From contig NZ_CP073096.1 of the NCBI RefSeq assembly GCF_030503735.1, positions 1,426,001 to 1,490,000 on the forward strand: a stretch of DNA of 64,000 nucleotides. The letters run 5' to 3'. The notes below the pieces were generated by a model. That model searched no databases and had not been told where the DNA came from. It worked only from the letters and a program-made list of their open reading frames with translations. A program made the translations under genes and the position numbers. Origin of the DNA: Corynebacterium tuberculostearicum. GTDB lineage: Bacteria > Actinomycetota > Actinomycetes > Mycobacteriales > Mycobacteriaceae. Each line of letters starts with the position of its first letter. Position 1 is the first letter of the stretch. Positions 9,896-19,816 of this stretch are shown one piece after another.

Positions 9896-11134
9896 ATGAG
9901 CACTCGCGCAATTCTACCTGTAAAGCTCTCGCTGACCGAGGGCGATTTTTATACCCTCTGGGCACCCAAATGGCGCCAAAATGGCTCCGAGTGGCAGGCC
10001 TTTTTGGGCGATGATGAGTCCGTCCTCGCCTTCAACTCGCCAGCCGAGCTGCTGTGCTTTGTGGAATCCGGCAACAAGCACGATCTGCTGGACCACCCGC
10101 AGTGGGACCAGTTCGCCGGCCGCGATGCGGACCGCGTTACCCCAGCCAAGCGCGATGAGTATGACCTCATCGGCATGCCGGAAGCGCTGGCTGGTCGCCC
10201 GAGCCACCAAAACGTCTCCACTGTGGCCCGCAATTTGGAGATTGCCTCCGCGCTTGCTGACGTCGCCGGTGCAGAGCACACCACCATCTTCTTCGCCTCC
10301 CACTCCATCCTGCGCAACGTTTCGCGCGGCGCTGACCACTATTCCGGCGAGCAAGGCATGAGCGAGTGGTCCGGCGTGGGCCACGTCATCGCTGGCAATT
10401 GGAAGGCAGTCATCGAGGACTTGGATAAGCACGTCCGCGTGGTCTCCAGCGATGACTTTGACGCGGGCAAGGTTTCTGATGCGAAGGAGCGCATCTCTTC
10501 GGCTGCCGCCGCCAACGCCGCTGCGGCCAAGAAAGCCGAAGAAAAGCGCAAGGCTGCCGCCGAGGCCGCCGACCCTTACGATAATTCTCCGTGGGCCGCC
10601 GCCGGCATCGACCCCATCAAGATCACCGCGCAATCTAAGTCCGTATACACCCTGCGCACCTACTTGGACGGCAAGCCCATTTTCTTGGGCAAATGGGGCG
10701 AGATCTTCACCTTCGATTCCCCGAAGATCCTAGTGCGCTGGATCATGGACAACGATGAGCACGATCTAGCCCGCGTATCCACTTGGGAAGAGGTTGTCGC
10801 CGCCGCCAATGCCGGTGAATTGGAAGTACAGGTCCACCCGGATAACCAGTACTCGTTCAATGGCATCGTGCGCGATATCGAAAAGGGGCCCGAGGCCGTC
10901 GATTCCGATCAGATGGCGCGCTGCTACGAGGTATGCGCCGATGCCGCCGACTGGGCCGGCGACGATTCCATTAACTCTTATATGCTGGCCAATCCGCGCC
11001 TGCAGGACTACTTGGGCTACATGCTCGGCTCTACCGAACACGCCGGCTATGTGCCTTCCAAGCCCTACAACGAGCACGCCGAGTCTTGGAAGGGCTTGGA
11101 AGATATGCTCATCAAGCGCTTCTCCAAGTTCTAA
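9896..11134 (+). CDS. Conserved actinobacterial protein of unknown function
   Basis: A 412-residue soluble protein starting MSTRAILPVKLSLTEGDFYTL. It is acidic, with an Ala/Lys-rich helical stretch at about residues 200-225 (AAAANAAAAKKAEEKRKAA) separating two similar halves; both contain an LWAPKW/KWGE.F..F.SP-type pattern (about 20-60 and 245-285), suggesting an internal duplication. I do not recognise an enzymatic motif. An ATG further upstream in frame at 9869 is less likely because it would leave only 24 bp after the preceding gene. Confidence 0.8.
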   Translation: MSTRAILPVKLSLTEGDFYTLWAPKWRQNGSEWQAFLGDDESVLAFNSPAELLCFVESGNKHDLLDHPQWDQFAGRDADRVTPAKRDEYDLIGMPEALAGRPSHQNVSTVARNLEIASALADVAGAEHTTIFFASHSILRNVSRGADHYSGEQGMSEWSGVGHVIAGNWKAVIEDLDKHVRVVSSDDFDAGKVSDAKERISSAAAANAAAAKKAEEKRKAAAEAADPYDNSPWAAAGIDPIKITAQSKSVYTLRTYLDGKPIFLGKWGEIFTFDSPKILVRWIMDNDEHDLARVSTWEEVVAAANAGELEVQVHPDNQYSFNGIVRDIEKGPEAVDSDQMARCYEVCADAADWAGDDSINSYMLANPRLQDYLGYMLGSTEHAGYVPSKPYNEHAESWKGLEDMLIKRFSKF

Positions 11135-11174
11135 ACCCGCACGGTTCGCACGGCCCCAGCCGCGCGTGGCATCA

Positions 11175-11235
11175 GCCGCCTCGCCTTTCCTCCCCACTCA
11201 CAGCAGATGGGAGGAGAAGGGGGGCGGCTTTGTGC
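11175..11235 (+). terminator. Rho-independent terminator after the 9896 gene
   Basis: A long imperfect inverted repeat (arms 11175-11194 and 11209-11228, about 18 of 20 pairs counting G-U) is followed by TTTGTG. It lies 40 bp after the stop codon. Confidence 0.65.
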
Positions 11236-11237
11236 GT

Positions 11238-11438
11238 CTAGTCGCCGCGTGCTTCTTGCTCTTGGCGTCGGCTCCGGTCGCGCATGTATTTATCGAAAAT
11301 CAGCCACACTATGCCCACACTGAGTCCAACAATGGAGCGGCCTAGAGTTCCTATTCCAAAGACGCCGCCCAGAATCAGACCGAGAACAATTAGGCTGTTA
11401 AAAAATACGATCCACGACACGTGCGTGTTGTATTTCAT
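11238..11438 (-). CDS. Small two-helix membrane protein
   Basis: A 66-residue protein with two hydrophobic segments at about residues 9-28 and 32-46, followed by a basic tail (FDKYMRDRSRRQEQEARGD). Function unknown. It lies 26 bp beyond the start-distal end of the esterase gene's stop codon, so it could be the last gene of that leftward operon. Confidence 0.65.
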   Translation of the reverse strand: MKYNTHVSWIVFFNSLIVLGLILGGVFGIGTLGRSIVGLSVGIVWLIFDKYMRDRSRRQEQEARGD

Positions 11439-11464
11439 CGCTCGTCCTCCCTTAGTACGTGACT

Positions 11465-12496
11465 TTAGAGGTGACGACGAAGGTGGTCAATGAGGGCGTC
11501 GATAAGCTCACGCGATTGTGGCGCCTTGGGTTTAATCTGGTCGAAGCCGTGATAGGCGCCGGCCCACACGTCGAGGGTCGTATCCACGCCGGCCGCATCG
11601 AGGGCTTGGGCAAAGGCCACGCATTCATCGCAGAAAAGGTCGATGCCACCAACCCCGATCCACGTCGGCGGCAGGCCAGAAAGATCACTGCGCGTGGCTG
11701 GCGAAGCATAGGGCGGCACGTCGACATCCAAATGGTCATTTCCCAAATACATGGACCACGCGCCACGGTTCGGCCCCGCCGTCCAAATGAATTGGCCCAC
11801 CGCACCGGTCCTATCTGTGGTGCGGTGATCGAGCATGGGATAGACCAAGCCGAGCGCGCGAACCGGATGGCCCTCATCAAAGGCACGCTGCACCAGACCC
11901 GCGGCGAGGCCGCCGCCGGCGCTATCACCGGCGACCGCGATGCGCGAGGTATCCCCGCCCAAAGCATCGCCGTGCTCTTGTACCCAGCGCAGCGCGGCAT
12001 AGCATTCATCGTGGTCCGCTGGGAACGGCTCCTGGGTGGACTTGTGGTAGCGCGGGGCTACCACGATGGCCCCCAGCTCGGCCGCCATGCGAGCATTTTG
12101 CGGGTCATACATGGCCGGACCACCAATGAGATGGCCGCCGCCGTGCGTCCACACCACCACGGGGCGCGGTCCGGATGCGGCTGCCCCTGCGGTAGCGCCG
12201 CGTGGAGTAAGTACGCGGGCGCTAAAAGTGCGCCCCTCGAAGGAAGAAGAAAACTCCGCGATGTCTACCGCGTGCCGGATCGGCCGAGAAAAGTCGATGG
12301 TGGCGAAGAAGCGGCTGGCACGGGCAAAGGTGGCGTCGGCAAGCAGATGCATTGGCAGGTACAGAACCGGGCTGCGCAGGCCCGGTGCCACCTCGCGCAG
12401 GTACGGCCGGCGGCTGAGCGCATACGCCACCGCCCCCGCGGCCGCGGCAACCCCGGTTAGGGCTGCCCCGGTCTTGAGAACTCGCGGTATGTGCAT
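11465..12496 (-). CDS. Alpha/beta hydrolase, HSL-type esterase/lipase
   Basis: A 343-residue family IV (hormone-sensitive-lipase-like) carboxylesterase. The oxyanion-hole motif THGGGH is near residue 116, the nucleophile elbow GDSAGG near 191, and the Asp and His of the triad fall in the DVWAGAYHGFDQ region near the C terminus. An N-terminal hydrophobic stretch (residues 9-27) suggests a membrane anchor or uncleaved signal. Its ATG directly follows the stop codon of the DJ-1/PfpI gene. Confidence 0.85.
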   Translation of the reverse strand: MHIPRVLKTGAALTGVAAAAGAVAYALSRRPYLREVAPGLRSPVLYLPMHLLADATFARASRFFATIDFSRPIRHAVDIAEFSSSFEGRTFSARVLTPRGATAGAAASGPRPVVVWTHGGGHLIGGPAMYDPQNARMAAELGAIVVAPRYHKSTQEPFPADHDECYAALRWVQEHGDALGGDTSRIAVAGDSAGGGLAAGLVQRAFDEGHPVRALGLVYPMLDHRTTDRTGAVGQFIWTAGPNRGAWSMYLGNDHLDVDVPPYASPATRSDLSGLPPTWIGVGGIDLFCDECVAFAQALDAAGVDTTLDVWAGAYHGFDQIKPKAPQSRELIDALIDHLRRHL

Positions 12497-13174
12497 TTAG
12501 AAGTCGCGCAGAATGCGCTGTGCCAGCGGCTCAGAAGAGGCGGGGTTCTGGCCGGTGTAGAGGTTGCGGTCCACGATGACATTCGGGGACATGGCGTCGG
12601 TTTCTTGATAGTCCGCGCCGAGCTCGCGCAGGCGAGTCTCCAAGGCCCACTTAGCGGCGGCGACCATCTCCTCGCCTTCCTCGGCATTGCTAAAGGCGGT
12701 CATCTTGTAGCCCTTGAACGGCCAATTCTCGTTATCCAAGGCCAATAGCGCGGCCGGGGCGTGGCAAACGAGGCCGAGCGCGCGGCCGGAATCCATACGC
12801 GCCTGAATAAGCTTTGCAGAATCCTGATCGTAGGCAAGATCCTCCATCGGACCGTGGCCTCCCGGGTAGAAGATGAGGTCATAATCCGCCTCATCGACCT
12901 CAGCCAAGTTCATCGGGTTCTCTAGCGCCACGCCCAACTCTGCCAAGTAATTTTCCTGCGCCATGCGCACGTTATCGGGCAGTACCTCAAGGCTGTACTC
13001 ATCTACCACGGGAGCCTTTGCTCCGGGGGTGGCGAAGTGGATATCCCAGCCTGCGCCCTGGAAGACGCGGTGCGGTGCAATAAGCTCCTCGGCCCAATAG
13101 CCGGTAGGGCGCTTAGTGCCATCGGCCAGTGTCCATTCCTCAGCAGCGGTAACAACAAAAAGTACGGAAGGCAT
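12497..13174 (-). CDS. DJ-1/PfpI superfamily protein (Hsp31-like)
   Basis: A 225-residue class-I glutamine-amidotransferase-like protein with the nucleophile-elbow Cys in GLVCHAPAALL and the conserved FYPGGHGPMEDL loop. The ADGTKRPTGYWAEEL region is typical of Hsp31/HchA-like glyoxalase-chaperones. AAGGAG lies 6 bp before the ATG. It heads a two-gene unit with the esterase. Confidence 0.85.
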   Translation of the reverse strand: MPSVLFVVTAAEEWTLADGTKRPTGYWAEELIAPHRVFQGAGWDIHFATPGAKAPVVDEYSLEVLPDNVRMAQENYLAELGVALENPMNLAEVDEADYDLIFYPGGHGPMEDLAYDQDSAKLIQARMDSGRALGLVCHAPAALLALDNENWPFKGYKMTAFSNAEEGEEMVAAAKWALETRLRELGADYQETDAMSPNVIVDRNLYTGQNPASSEPLAQRILRDF

Positions 13175-13186
13175 GTAATTCTCCTT

Positions 13187-14077
13187 TTAGTCAGTAGTTT
13201 CTTTAGCGGTGTCTGCCAAAGACTCTTCAGTGTCTGGGCCTGCCAGCTCGGGGTCTGATAGTTCCTCGTATGCTGGCAGGATAACCGTTTCTAGCAGATG
13301 CTGCCGTGATTCCTCGTCAGCAAAGGAATTTTCTACCGCCTTGACGGTGAGATCGAAAAACTCCTCGAGTCCATAACCAAAGGTTTCACTTAGAGCAAGG
13401 AACTGGTTTGTCAGAGTGGTCTTGCCCGAGGAAATGGCGCAGGTAAAACCCAGCTGCTGCAGCAACGGCAGCGGATGGTCATTGAGGTCCTCGGACTCCT
13501 CCAGCGGAGTAAAGACAAGTGGGATGTGGCGATCGCGGATGTATCCAGATGCCTTGCCCGGCAGGATGCCATCAATATTCGCAGTGAAATCATCGATCAT
13601 ATTGATTGGGTGGATGAGGCGATTCACCCCAGCCCGGGCGGCACGCTCTACCTCTGCGAAGTCCTCTCCCACCAGGATCTGGGTGGGCAGGAAATTCGCG
13701 CGGAAATCTGCGGCCGCGCTCGCTTGGTCCTGCGGCAGGCTATAGCCCACCACTGGGGCGTCATCGGAAACTGCGGTCTCGGGAGCAGTACCAGCGAGGA
13801 CGATGCGGGCGTCAAGGGAAGGAATGCGGGCGGCTGCGGCGGCGTCAGCAAGCGTGGCGGCGTCCACGCCAAACTCTGCCGGGTCTACGTGCAGTTCCGC
13901 GTAGACCACGCCGTCGGCTGCCAGAGCCTCATAGCGCTTGCGAATAGTTGCCGTTAGTTCCTCCGGCGCGGTGGCCGTGGAAGAAATAGTCTCAAAGAGG
14001 GAAACCTTGGGAAGCTTGGCAACCACGTCGGCGGCGGAGTCCTTGTTTTCGGGGCTAATCAATGGCGCGTCATGCAT
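13187..14077 (-). CDS. Adenosine-deaminase-like pseudoenzyme
   Basis: The 296-residue protein aligns by pattern along its whole length with adenosine deaminases (LPKVSLFE, GVVYAELHVDP, a C-terminal KAVENSFADEESRQHLL), but recognised catalytic motifs are replaced: HxH by FET, HAGE by LVGE, RIGHG by RLIHP, CPTSN by TPLEE and the TDDP/NTDNR site by SSGKT. It cannot bind zinc in the usual way and is likely non-catalytic. Start options are 14113, 14086 and 14077; the last avoids overlap with the divergent carboxypeptidase promoter. It lies 12 bp after the PfpI start-proximal end, upstream in the same leftward direction. Confidence 0.75.
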   Translation of the reverse strand: MHDAPLISPENKDSAADVVAKLPKVSLFETISSTATAPEELTATIRKRYEALAADGVVYAELHVDPAEFGVDAATLADAAAAARIPSLDARIVLAGTAPETAVSDDAPVVGYSLPQDQASAAADFRANFLPTQILVGEDFAEVERAARAGVNRLIHPINMIDDFTANIDGILPGKASGYIRDRHIPLVFTPLEESEDLNDHPLPLLQQLGFTCAISSGKTTLTNQFLALSETFGYGLEEFFDLTVKAVENSFADEESRQHLLETVILPAYEELSDPELAGPDTEESLADTAKETTD

Positions 14078-14116
14078 GCGTCCCATCGTAGGCACGGGTC
14101 TAAGATGTGTCATGTC

Positions 14117-15310
14117 ATGAAAAGAATTCTCGCTTGTTCTCTCGCCGCCGTGCTGGCGAGCGGCCCGCCGCTAGCACTGGCGGAAACGCCGACCGCTCCA
14201 ACCACCACGCGTACCGCCGCGCCGGATACCGATAAATGCCCGCACTCCGAACGCCCGGAAAAGGCGACCACCACCTCGGAGCGCCTCGCTCCTGGGCAGG
14301 CCTCCCCCACCCCGTTGCCTCCGGTGGACAGCGATGAGCCCTGCGGCACCACCCTGCCTGAAGGATTCAAAGTGGATAAGGATGTGGTGGCCGCAGCCTG
14401 GATGGTCTCCGATATCGACACCGGCGAGATCGTCGCGATGAAGGACCCTAACGGCCGGTACCGGCCGGCCTCCATCATTAAGGCGTTGCTAGCGCTCGTA
14501 GTCATCGACGAGTTGGACCTGCACAAGAAGGTGGATGTAAGCGAAGAATCGGCGCAAATCGATGGTTCCGCGGTGGGCATTGGCCCCGGCGGCGATTACA
14601 CGGTGGAGCAGCTTTTGCAGGGCTTGCTCATGGCTTCGGGCAACGACGCTGCGCATGCGCTGGCGCAGGAATTGGGCGGCGACGAGGCCACTTTGCGCAA
14701 GGTTAACGAGAAGGCGGCTGAAATCGGTACGAATTCCACTTACGCGGCCAGCTACTCCGGGCTCGATGCCCCTGGCATGTCTACCTCGGCCGAGGATATT
14801 TCCCGCATTTACCGCGCGGCCTTCCATGACCCGACCTTCGCGCGCATTGTGGATACGGAGTCCGTAGATTTTCCGGGCTGGGAAGATTATGAAGGCTACC
14901 AACTAGGAAATGATAACGGGCTTTTCCTCTACGACCCGGACGGCATCGGTGGCAAGACGGGTTTTACCGATGATGCGCACCATACCTTCGTCGGCGCGCT
15001 CGACCGCCACGGCCACCGCTTGCAGGCGGTCTTACTCGATACCACCGTGGAGCACGGCCCGCGTGCCTGGGAGCAGGCTCAAAAGCTTTTGCACGAGGCT
15101 TATAAGGTTTCCCCTGGCGATGGCGTAGGCCAGCTGCTTGCCGACGCCGCCTCCCCCACTTCCCCCACACCCACACCGGCGCCCGATTCCCGGGCGCAAT
15201 CTGCGAGCTCCTCTTTAGCTGGGGTGCAGGGGTGGCTCGGCTGGGTTATCGCCGGCACTGTAGCTTTGCTGGCTATTTGCGTGGGTGCTTCTTCACTACT
15301 TCGGCGTTAG
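14117..15310 (+). CDS. D-alanyl-D-alanine carboxypeptidase (low-molecular-weight PBP)
   Basis: Trims the terminal D-Ala from peptidoglycan stem peptides outside the membrane. The 397-residue protein has a Sec signal (MKRILACSLAAVLASGPPLALA), a Thr/Pro-rich segment, the three S11 motifs S119IIK, S174GN and K280TG, and a C-terminal membrane helix (about residues 373-393), giving a type-I-like anchored enzyme. The ATG at 14117 is chosen because it gives a clean signal peptide. Its 3' end overlaps the convergent RDD gene by 38 bp. Confidence 0.92.
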   Translation: MKRILACSLAAVLASGPPLALAETPTAPTTTRTAAPDTDKCPHSERPEKATTTSERLAPGQASPTPLPPVDSDEPCGTTLPEGFKVDKDVVAAAWMVSDIDTGEIVAMKDPNGRYRPASIIKALLALVVIDELDLHKKVDVSEESAQIDGSAVGIGPGGDYTVEQLLQGLLMASGNDAAHALAQELGGDEATLRKVNEKAAEIGTNSTYAASYSGLDAPGMSTSAEDISRIYRAAFHDPTFARIVDTESVDFPGWEDYEGYQLGNDNGLFLYDPDGIGGKTGFTDDAHHTFVGALDRHGHRLQAVLLDTTVEHGPRAWEQAQKLLHEAYKVSPGDGVGQLLADAASPTSPTPTPAPDSRAQSASSSLAGVQGWLGWVIAGTVALLAICVGASSLLRR

Positions 15311-16208
15311 CCCACTCATCATGGGTGCCGCGCCGGTTATTCTTCTCCGAAATGGTGCAGGCATGCACGCCGGCGCCCAGCCAACTAGCGAAAGTACCGG
15401 GCCCAGGCACGATATTTACCAGGCGCCACCACTGACGCTTTGCGGACTGGGTGAGGCTAAGCCGCTCTTTAGTATCGACATCGCGCACCGTGTAGCCCAT
15501 CAGCAGCTTGGCCGGGCTGGCGCCGAGCCAACACTCGGTGCCCAAGACGTAAAGCAGCATAATGATGCCACCGCCAATGAACGTCGAAAGCTCATCCACG
15601 CCGCCGGAAAGCAACGCGCCACCGAAACTACCGCTGATAAGCGAGAAAAAGAATAGGTCCAAGATCGCCATGCCGATGCGCGCATCTTGACCAGCGCGCT
15701 GACTAATTTCAGCCACTGATTGTTGTACCAACGGCGCGGGGACAGCCGCGTTCGCCGCCGCTGCTGGTGGGAACGGATTGGACTGAGGGGCGAAGGGATT
15801 GCGCGAATACGGTGACCCATAGGGGCTAGCGGTCTGCGCAAATTGTGGCTCCTGCTTAACTTGGGGCCCTGGCCCCGCGGCCTGACCGAACTGGGAAAAC
15901 TGAACCTGCTGCTGCGGTTGCTGCGGCCGCGGGTTCCACTGGCCTACTGCACCCAACTGCCCTAAATCACCCCAGGTGGGGCGCAGCCCTGCCGCACACG
16001 CATTATCATATTCCGCCCGTTTCCTGGCAGAGCCCAAGACGCTGGCGGCGATGCGCAATTGCGCGCGCCGCGGCTCCTCGGCCTCTTGGCCTTGCTGCTG
16101 GAACTGCAGATCCTTGGACTCCAACAAGACTAAAAGCTCGTGTGCGCCGTCGCGGCGGTCTAGTCCCCACTCCTCATAAAGATTCGGTGCGATGTCATTG
16201 GCGTTCAT
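15273..16208 (-). CDS. RDD-family membrane protein with J-domain-like N terminus
   Basis: A 311-residue protein. The N-terminal 75 residues resemble a degenerate DnaJ-type helix bundle (SVLGSARKRAEYDNAC) but have no HPD motif. A Gln/Pro-rich linker (about 85-150) follows, then an RDD domain with membrane helices (GMAILDLFFFSLISGSFGG; MLLYVLGTECWLGASPAKLLMGY). Function is unknown; RDD proteins are often linked to transport or stress. It begins 55 bp after the YihY gene. Confidence 0.8.
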   Translation of the reverse strand: MNANDIAPNLYEEWGLDRRDGAHELLVLLESKDLQFQQQGQEAEEPRRAQLRIAASVLGSARKRAEYDNACAAGLRPTWGDLGQLGAVGQWNPRPQQPQQQVQFSQFGQAAGPGPQVKQEPQFAQTASPYGSPYSRNPFAPQSNPFPPAAAANAAVPAPLVQQSVAEISQRAGQDARIGMAILDLFFFSLISGSFGGALLSGGVDELSTFIGGGIIMLLYVLGTECWLGASPAKLLMGYTVRDVDTKERLSLTQSAKRQWWRLVNIVPGPGTFASWLGAGVHACTISEKNNRRGTHDEWANAEVVKKHPRK

Positions 16209-16263
16209 AATGTCCTATTTTAAAGCCCAATGGCAGGGGCGTCCTCACCCCTAAGGGGGAGAT

Positions 16264-17343
16264 TTACTTTCGCCGCAACAGGCTCCACGCGCCCACGGCC
16301 GCAGCGCCCAATGCGGCACCGACGCCGAAGGTTGCACCAGCAGGCGCGCCCTCCTTGACCTCATTGCGCACGCGGATAACGGCTGGTTCTGGGACTGGCG
16401 GGTGGGTGTACTTCAGGGATTCCTTAGTGGTGGCGGTCCACGCGGAGATATACAGCACCACGCGCCAGATTAGGTACATGACCACCATGAGCACGATGAC
16501 CGGACCAAAGACCGCGCCGGCCGGGCTGCCGGTAGCAGAAGACATAATGATTGTAGACAGCTGCTTGAGCACCTCAAAGGCTACAGCGCCGATGGCCGCG
16601 CCGATAAGGCCAGACTTCTTCGGCACCTTGGTGCGCGGCAGGATCATGATGAGCCACCACATAACGATGAAGTTCGCCAACAGGCCCACCGCCAAGCCGA
16701 CAAAGAAAATCACAAAGTCCATGCCCGGGAAGGACTCAATTCCTACCCACTCAAAAATCTTCTGGGTAAGTCCGGAAGAACCGGCAGCGGTCACGCCAAA
16801 AGCAATGAGGAATGCGACGATTAGGCCGATAAGACCCACCAAGTCAGACAGCTTCTTCTTCAGGAAGGAACCGCCCTCGGTGGCATCAATGCCCCACATG
16901 GCCGAGATACCGATGCGCAGGTTATTCATCCAGCCTAGGCCCGACCACAGGGTGGTCAAACCACCGATGCCGAACATGGCGCCGCGCTGCTCAATGGCGG
17001 TATCGAGGATCTCGTTGACCGTATCGCCCATATCGCCATCAAGGGAACTGGTGATCTGGGACTGCAAATCATTGAGCAAGTCCTCGCGGTTAGCCAAGAC
17101 GGCAGCGACCGTGGCTACAATCAGCATGGCGAGCGGGAAGATGGACAGCACCGAGTAATAGGTGATGCCGGCGGCAAACTGGTTGCCGCCTTCGGCACCG
17201 TAGCGCTCATTCATGCGCATCAGGTGGTCAACAAGGCCTGACTTCTCGCGAACCTTATCTACCGCACCCGGTTCATCGGCATTAGCGCGCTCAATGCCAT
17301 AGTGGTCCGTCTTCTTCGAGGAGGATTGCGTGGTGGTTGGCAC
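16264..17343 (-). CDS. YihY/BrkB-family integral membrane protein
   Basis: A 359-residue polytopic membrane protein with the YihY/virulence-factor-BrkB signature (GITYYSVLSIFPLAMLIVAT, then RGAMFGIGGLTTLWSGLGWM) and about six transmembrane segments. The last segment (about 335-355) is Ala/Gly-rich. Molecular function is not established. It lies 103 bp downstream of trpS in the same direction. Confidence 0.88.
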   Translation of the reverse strand: MPTTTQSSSKKTDHYGIERANADEPGAVDKVREKSGLVDHLMRMNERYGAEGGNQFAAGITYYSVLSIFPLAMLIVATVAAVLANREDLLNDLQSQITSSLDGDMGDTVNEILDTAIEQRGAMFGIGGLTTLWSGLGWMNNLRIGISAMWGIDATEGGSFLKKKLSDLVGLIGLIVAFLIAFGVTAAGSSGLTQKIFEWVGIESFPGMDFVIFFVGLAVGLLANFIVMWWLIMILPRTKVPKKSGLIGAAIGAVAFEVLKQLSTIIMSSATGSPAGAVFGPVIVLMVVMYLIWRVVLYISAWTATTKESLKYTHPPVPEPAVIRVRNEVKEGAPAGATFGVGAALGAAAVGAWSLLRRK

Positions 17344-17446
17344 GTGCTTCCCTTCTTGCTCACAAAATTTTTATCCCACCTAGAGTAACTGGCAAATGCC
17401 CTGTTGTCCCTTTGTGGGGTGGAGCACGGGGGAAGCAGCCCCCTTG

Positions 17447-18478
<1,032 letters not shown>

Positions 18479-18543
18479 TTATCCTACCCCCTAGCCTCGC
18501 CGCGCGGTTCACATCCTTCCCCGGAACTGCCTTACCCAGGGAC

Positions 18544-18573
18544 CAAAAATCCCCTGCCCCTATAGGGCAAGGG
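18544..18573 (-). terminator. Rho-independent terminator of the xthA operon
   Basis: Read leftward, CCCTTGCCC-TATA-GGGGCAGGG is followed by ATTTTT (18544-18550). It closes the unit containing the small membrane protein gene at 18590 and separates it from trpS. Confidence 0.75.
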
Positions 18574-18589
18574 ATGCGGCGCCAGGATT

Positions 18590-18781
18590 TTAGAGCTTGC
18601 GGGAGGTGGGGCTAACCACGTCCATCAGGATGGCCCAACCGGATACCATCAGCGCGCCGCCCACGCCCATCAGAACGATGGGGCCGAGGAAAGCGAAGGA
18701 CGGACCAACAGCGGTCCACCACCAGATGCTTAGGCCGAGGATTACAGCGCCGAGGACGAAAGAAATAATTGCGCGAGCCAT
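18590..18781 (-). CDS. Small two-helix membrane protein
   Basis: A 63-residue hydrophobic protein with helices at about residues 5-24 and 27-53. Function unknown. It lies 51 bp after the TRIC-type gene and just before a terminator, so it is likely the last gene of xthA-TRIC-small protein. Confidence 0.7.
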   Translation of the reverse strand: MARAIISFVLGAVILGLSIWWWTAVGPSFAFLGPIVLMGVGGALMVSGWAILMDVVSPTSRKL

Positions 18782-18832
18782 GAACTTTCTCCGTTGCAGA
18801 TAACTGAATTTTTTGACCTACTTATACTAGCA

Positions 18833-19816
18833 CTACTGCTTGTGCTTGGGGGCTTTACGCTTGCCGACGTCCCCCTTATTAAAGCTCCACTGCTGCTCCA
18901 CGTCTACTCCCCTCGCTCCTGGCGAGTGCCGGCCACTCGGCCGGGTAATCGACTGCCGCTTCGGGCGACGCGCGATGCGATTGCTCGAAATATCGCTGTA
19001 GTCGGTGCCCTCCGCCGCGTTAGAAAACTCTCGTGACTTGTTCTTAAACGTGCGCCCCAGTGGACGGCTCAGCGGCCGGGTCAGCGGGCGCGTGATGGGG
19101 CTGGCATAGCGCGTGGCCGCGCCCGCCTTGCGCTTGGCCTTGCGGGCGCCATCGCGCACGATGCGCGCGGACAAACGCAGGCGCGGATCCATCTGCTGCT
19201 CGGCATCGCGATACTCAAAGACGGGCAATCCCTTCTTGAAGTAGATCGCGGCCAAGCGGGCGATAAAGCACACGGAGGCGGTAATGATAGCGGCCGGTTC
19301 TTCGGCCAGACCGCCGTGGTAGAGCGCCATAAAAAGCGCCGCGGCCAGCAGCGAGATGGCGGCATAATACTCGCCGGAAAACACCAGCGGGATACGATCC
19401 GAAAGCAGGTCACGCAGCACTCCACCAAAGACGCCGGAAATCACCGCAGAGACCGAGACAATAATGAACCCGTGCCCCAAGTGGACCGCGATTTGGGTGC
19501 CGAGCACCGAAAAGACCGCGAGGCCCAGCGCATCCAAGATGAGGAAGAGGTGGCGGAAGTAGTGCATGAGGAAGGACATGCCCACCGTCACCACGGCCGC
19601 CACGATGACGATTACCAAGTAGATGGGGTGTTCTACCCAGGTAAATGGAGGGTCATCAAGAATCATATCGCGCACCGTGCCACCGCCCAGCGCCGTCATG
19701 GACGCGATCATGGTGACGCCAAAAAGATCGAGTTTTTGGCGGCCGGCGGACAATGCGGCGGTCATGGACTCGGCGGTAATACCGACTACATAGAGGACGC
19801 TAAATAGCGGCGTCAT
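18833..19816 (-). CDS. TRIC-type (UPF0126) cation channel-like protein
   Basis: A 327-residue membrane protein with two repeats of the UPF0126/TRIC fold: GGGTVRDMILDD and GGVLRDLLSDRIP mark the paired glycine motifs, with seven predicted helices in residues 1-205. The family forms trimeric monovalent-cation channels. Residues 220-327 form a long basic tail, with repeated T/S-RPL units (TRPLTRPLSRPLGRTF). The ATG at 19816 overlaps the xthA stop (TGATG), which sets the start. Confidence 0.88.
   Translation of the reverse strand: MTPLFSVLYVVGITAESMTAALSAGRQKLDLFGVTMIASMTALGGGTVRDMILDDPPFTWVEHPIYLVIVIVAAVVTVGMSFLMHYFRHLFLILDALGLAVFSVLGTQIAVHLGHGFIIVSVSAVISGVFGGVLRDLLSDRIPLVFSGEYYAAISLLAAALFMALYHGGLAEEPAAIITASVCFIARLAAIYFKKGLPVFEYRDAEQQMDPRLRLSARIVRDGARKAKRKAGAATRYASPITRPLTRPLSRPLGRTFKNKSREFSNAAEGTDYSDISSNRIARRPKRQSITRPSGRHSPGARGVDVEQQWSFNKGDVGKRKAPKHKQ

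Noticed and set aside
17428..17443. GGGGG...CCCCC hairpin just after trpS as a terminator
   Set aside because: No T-run follows in the trpS direction.
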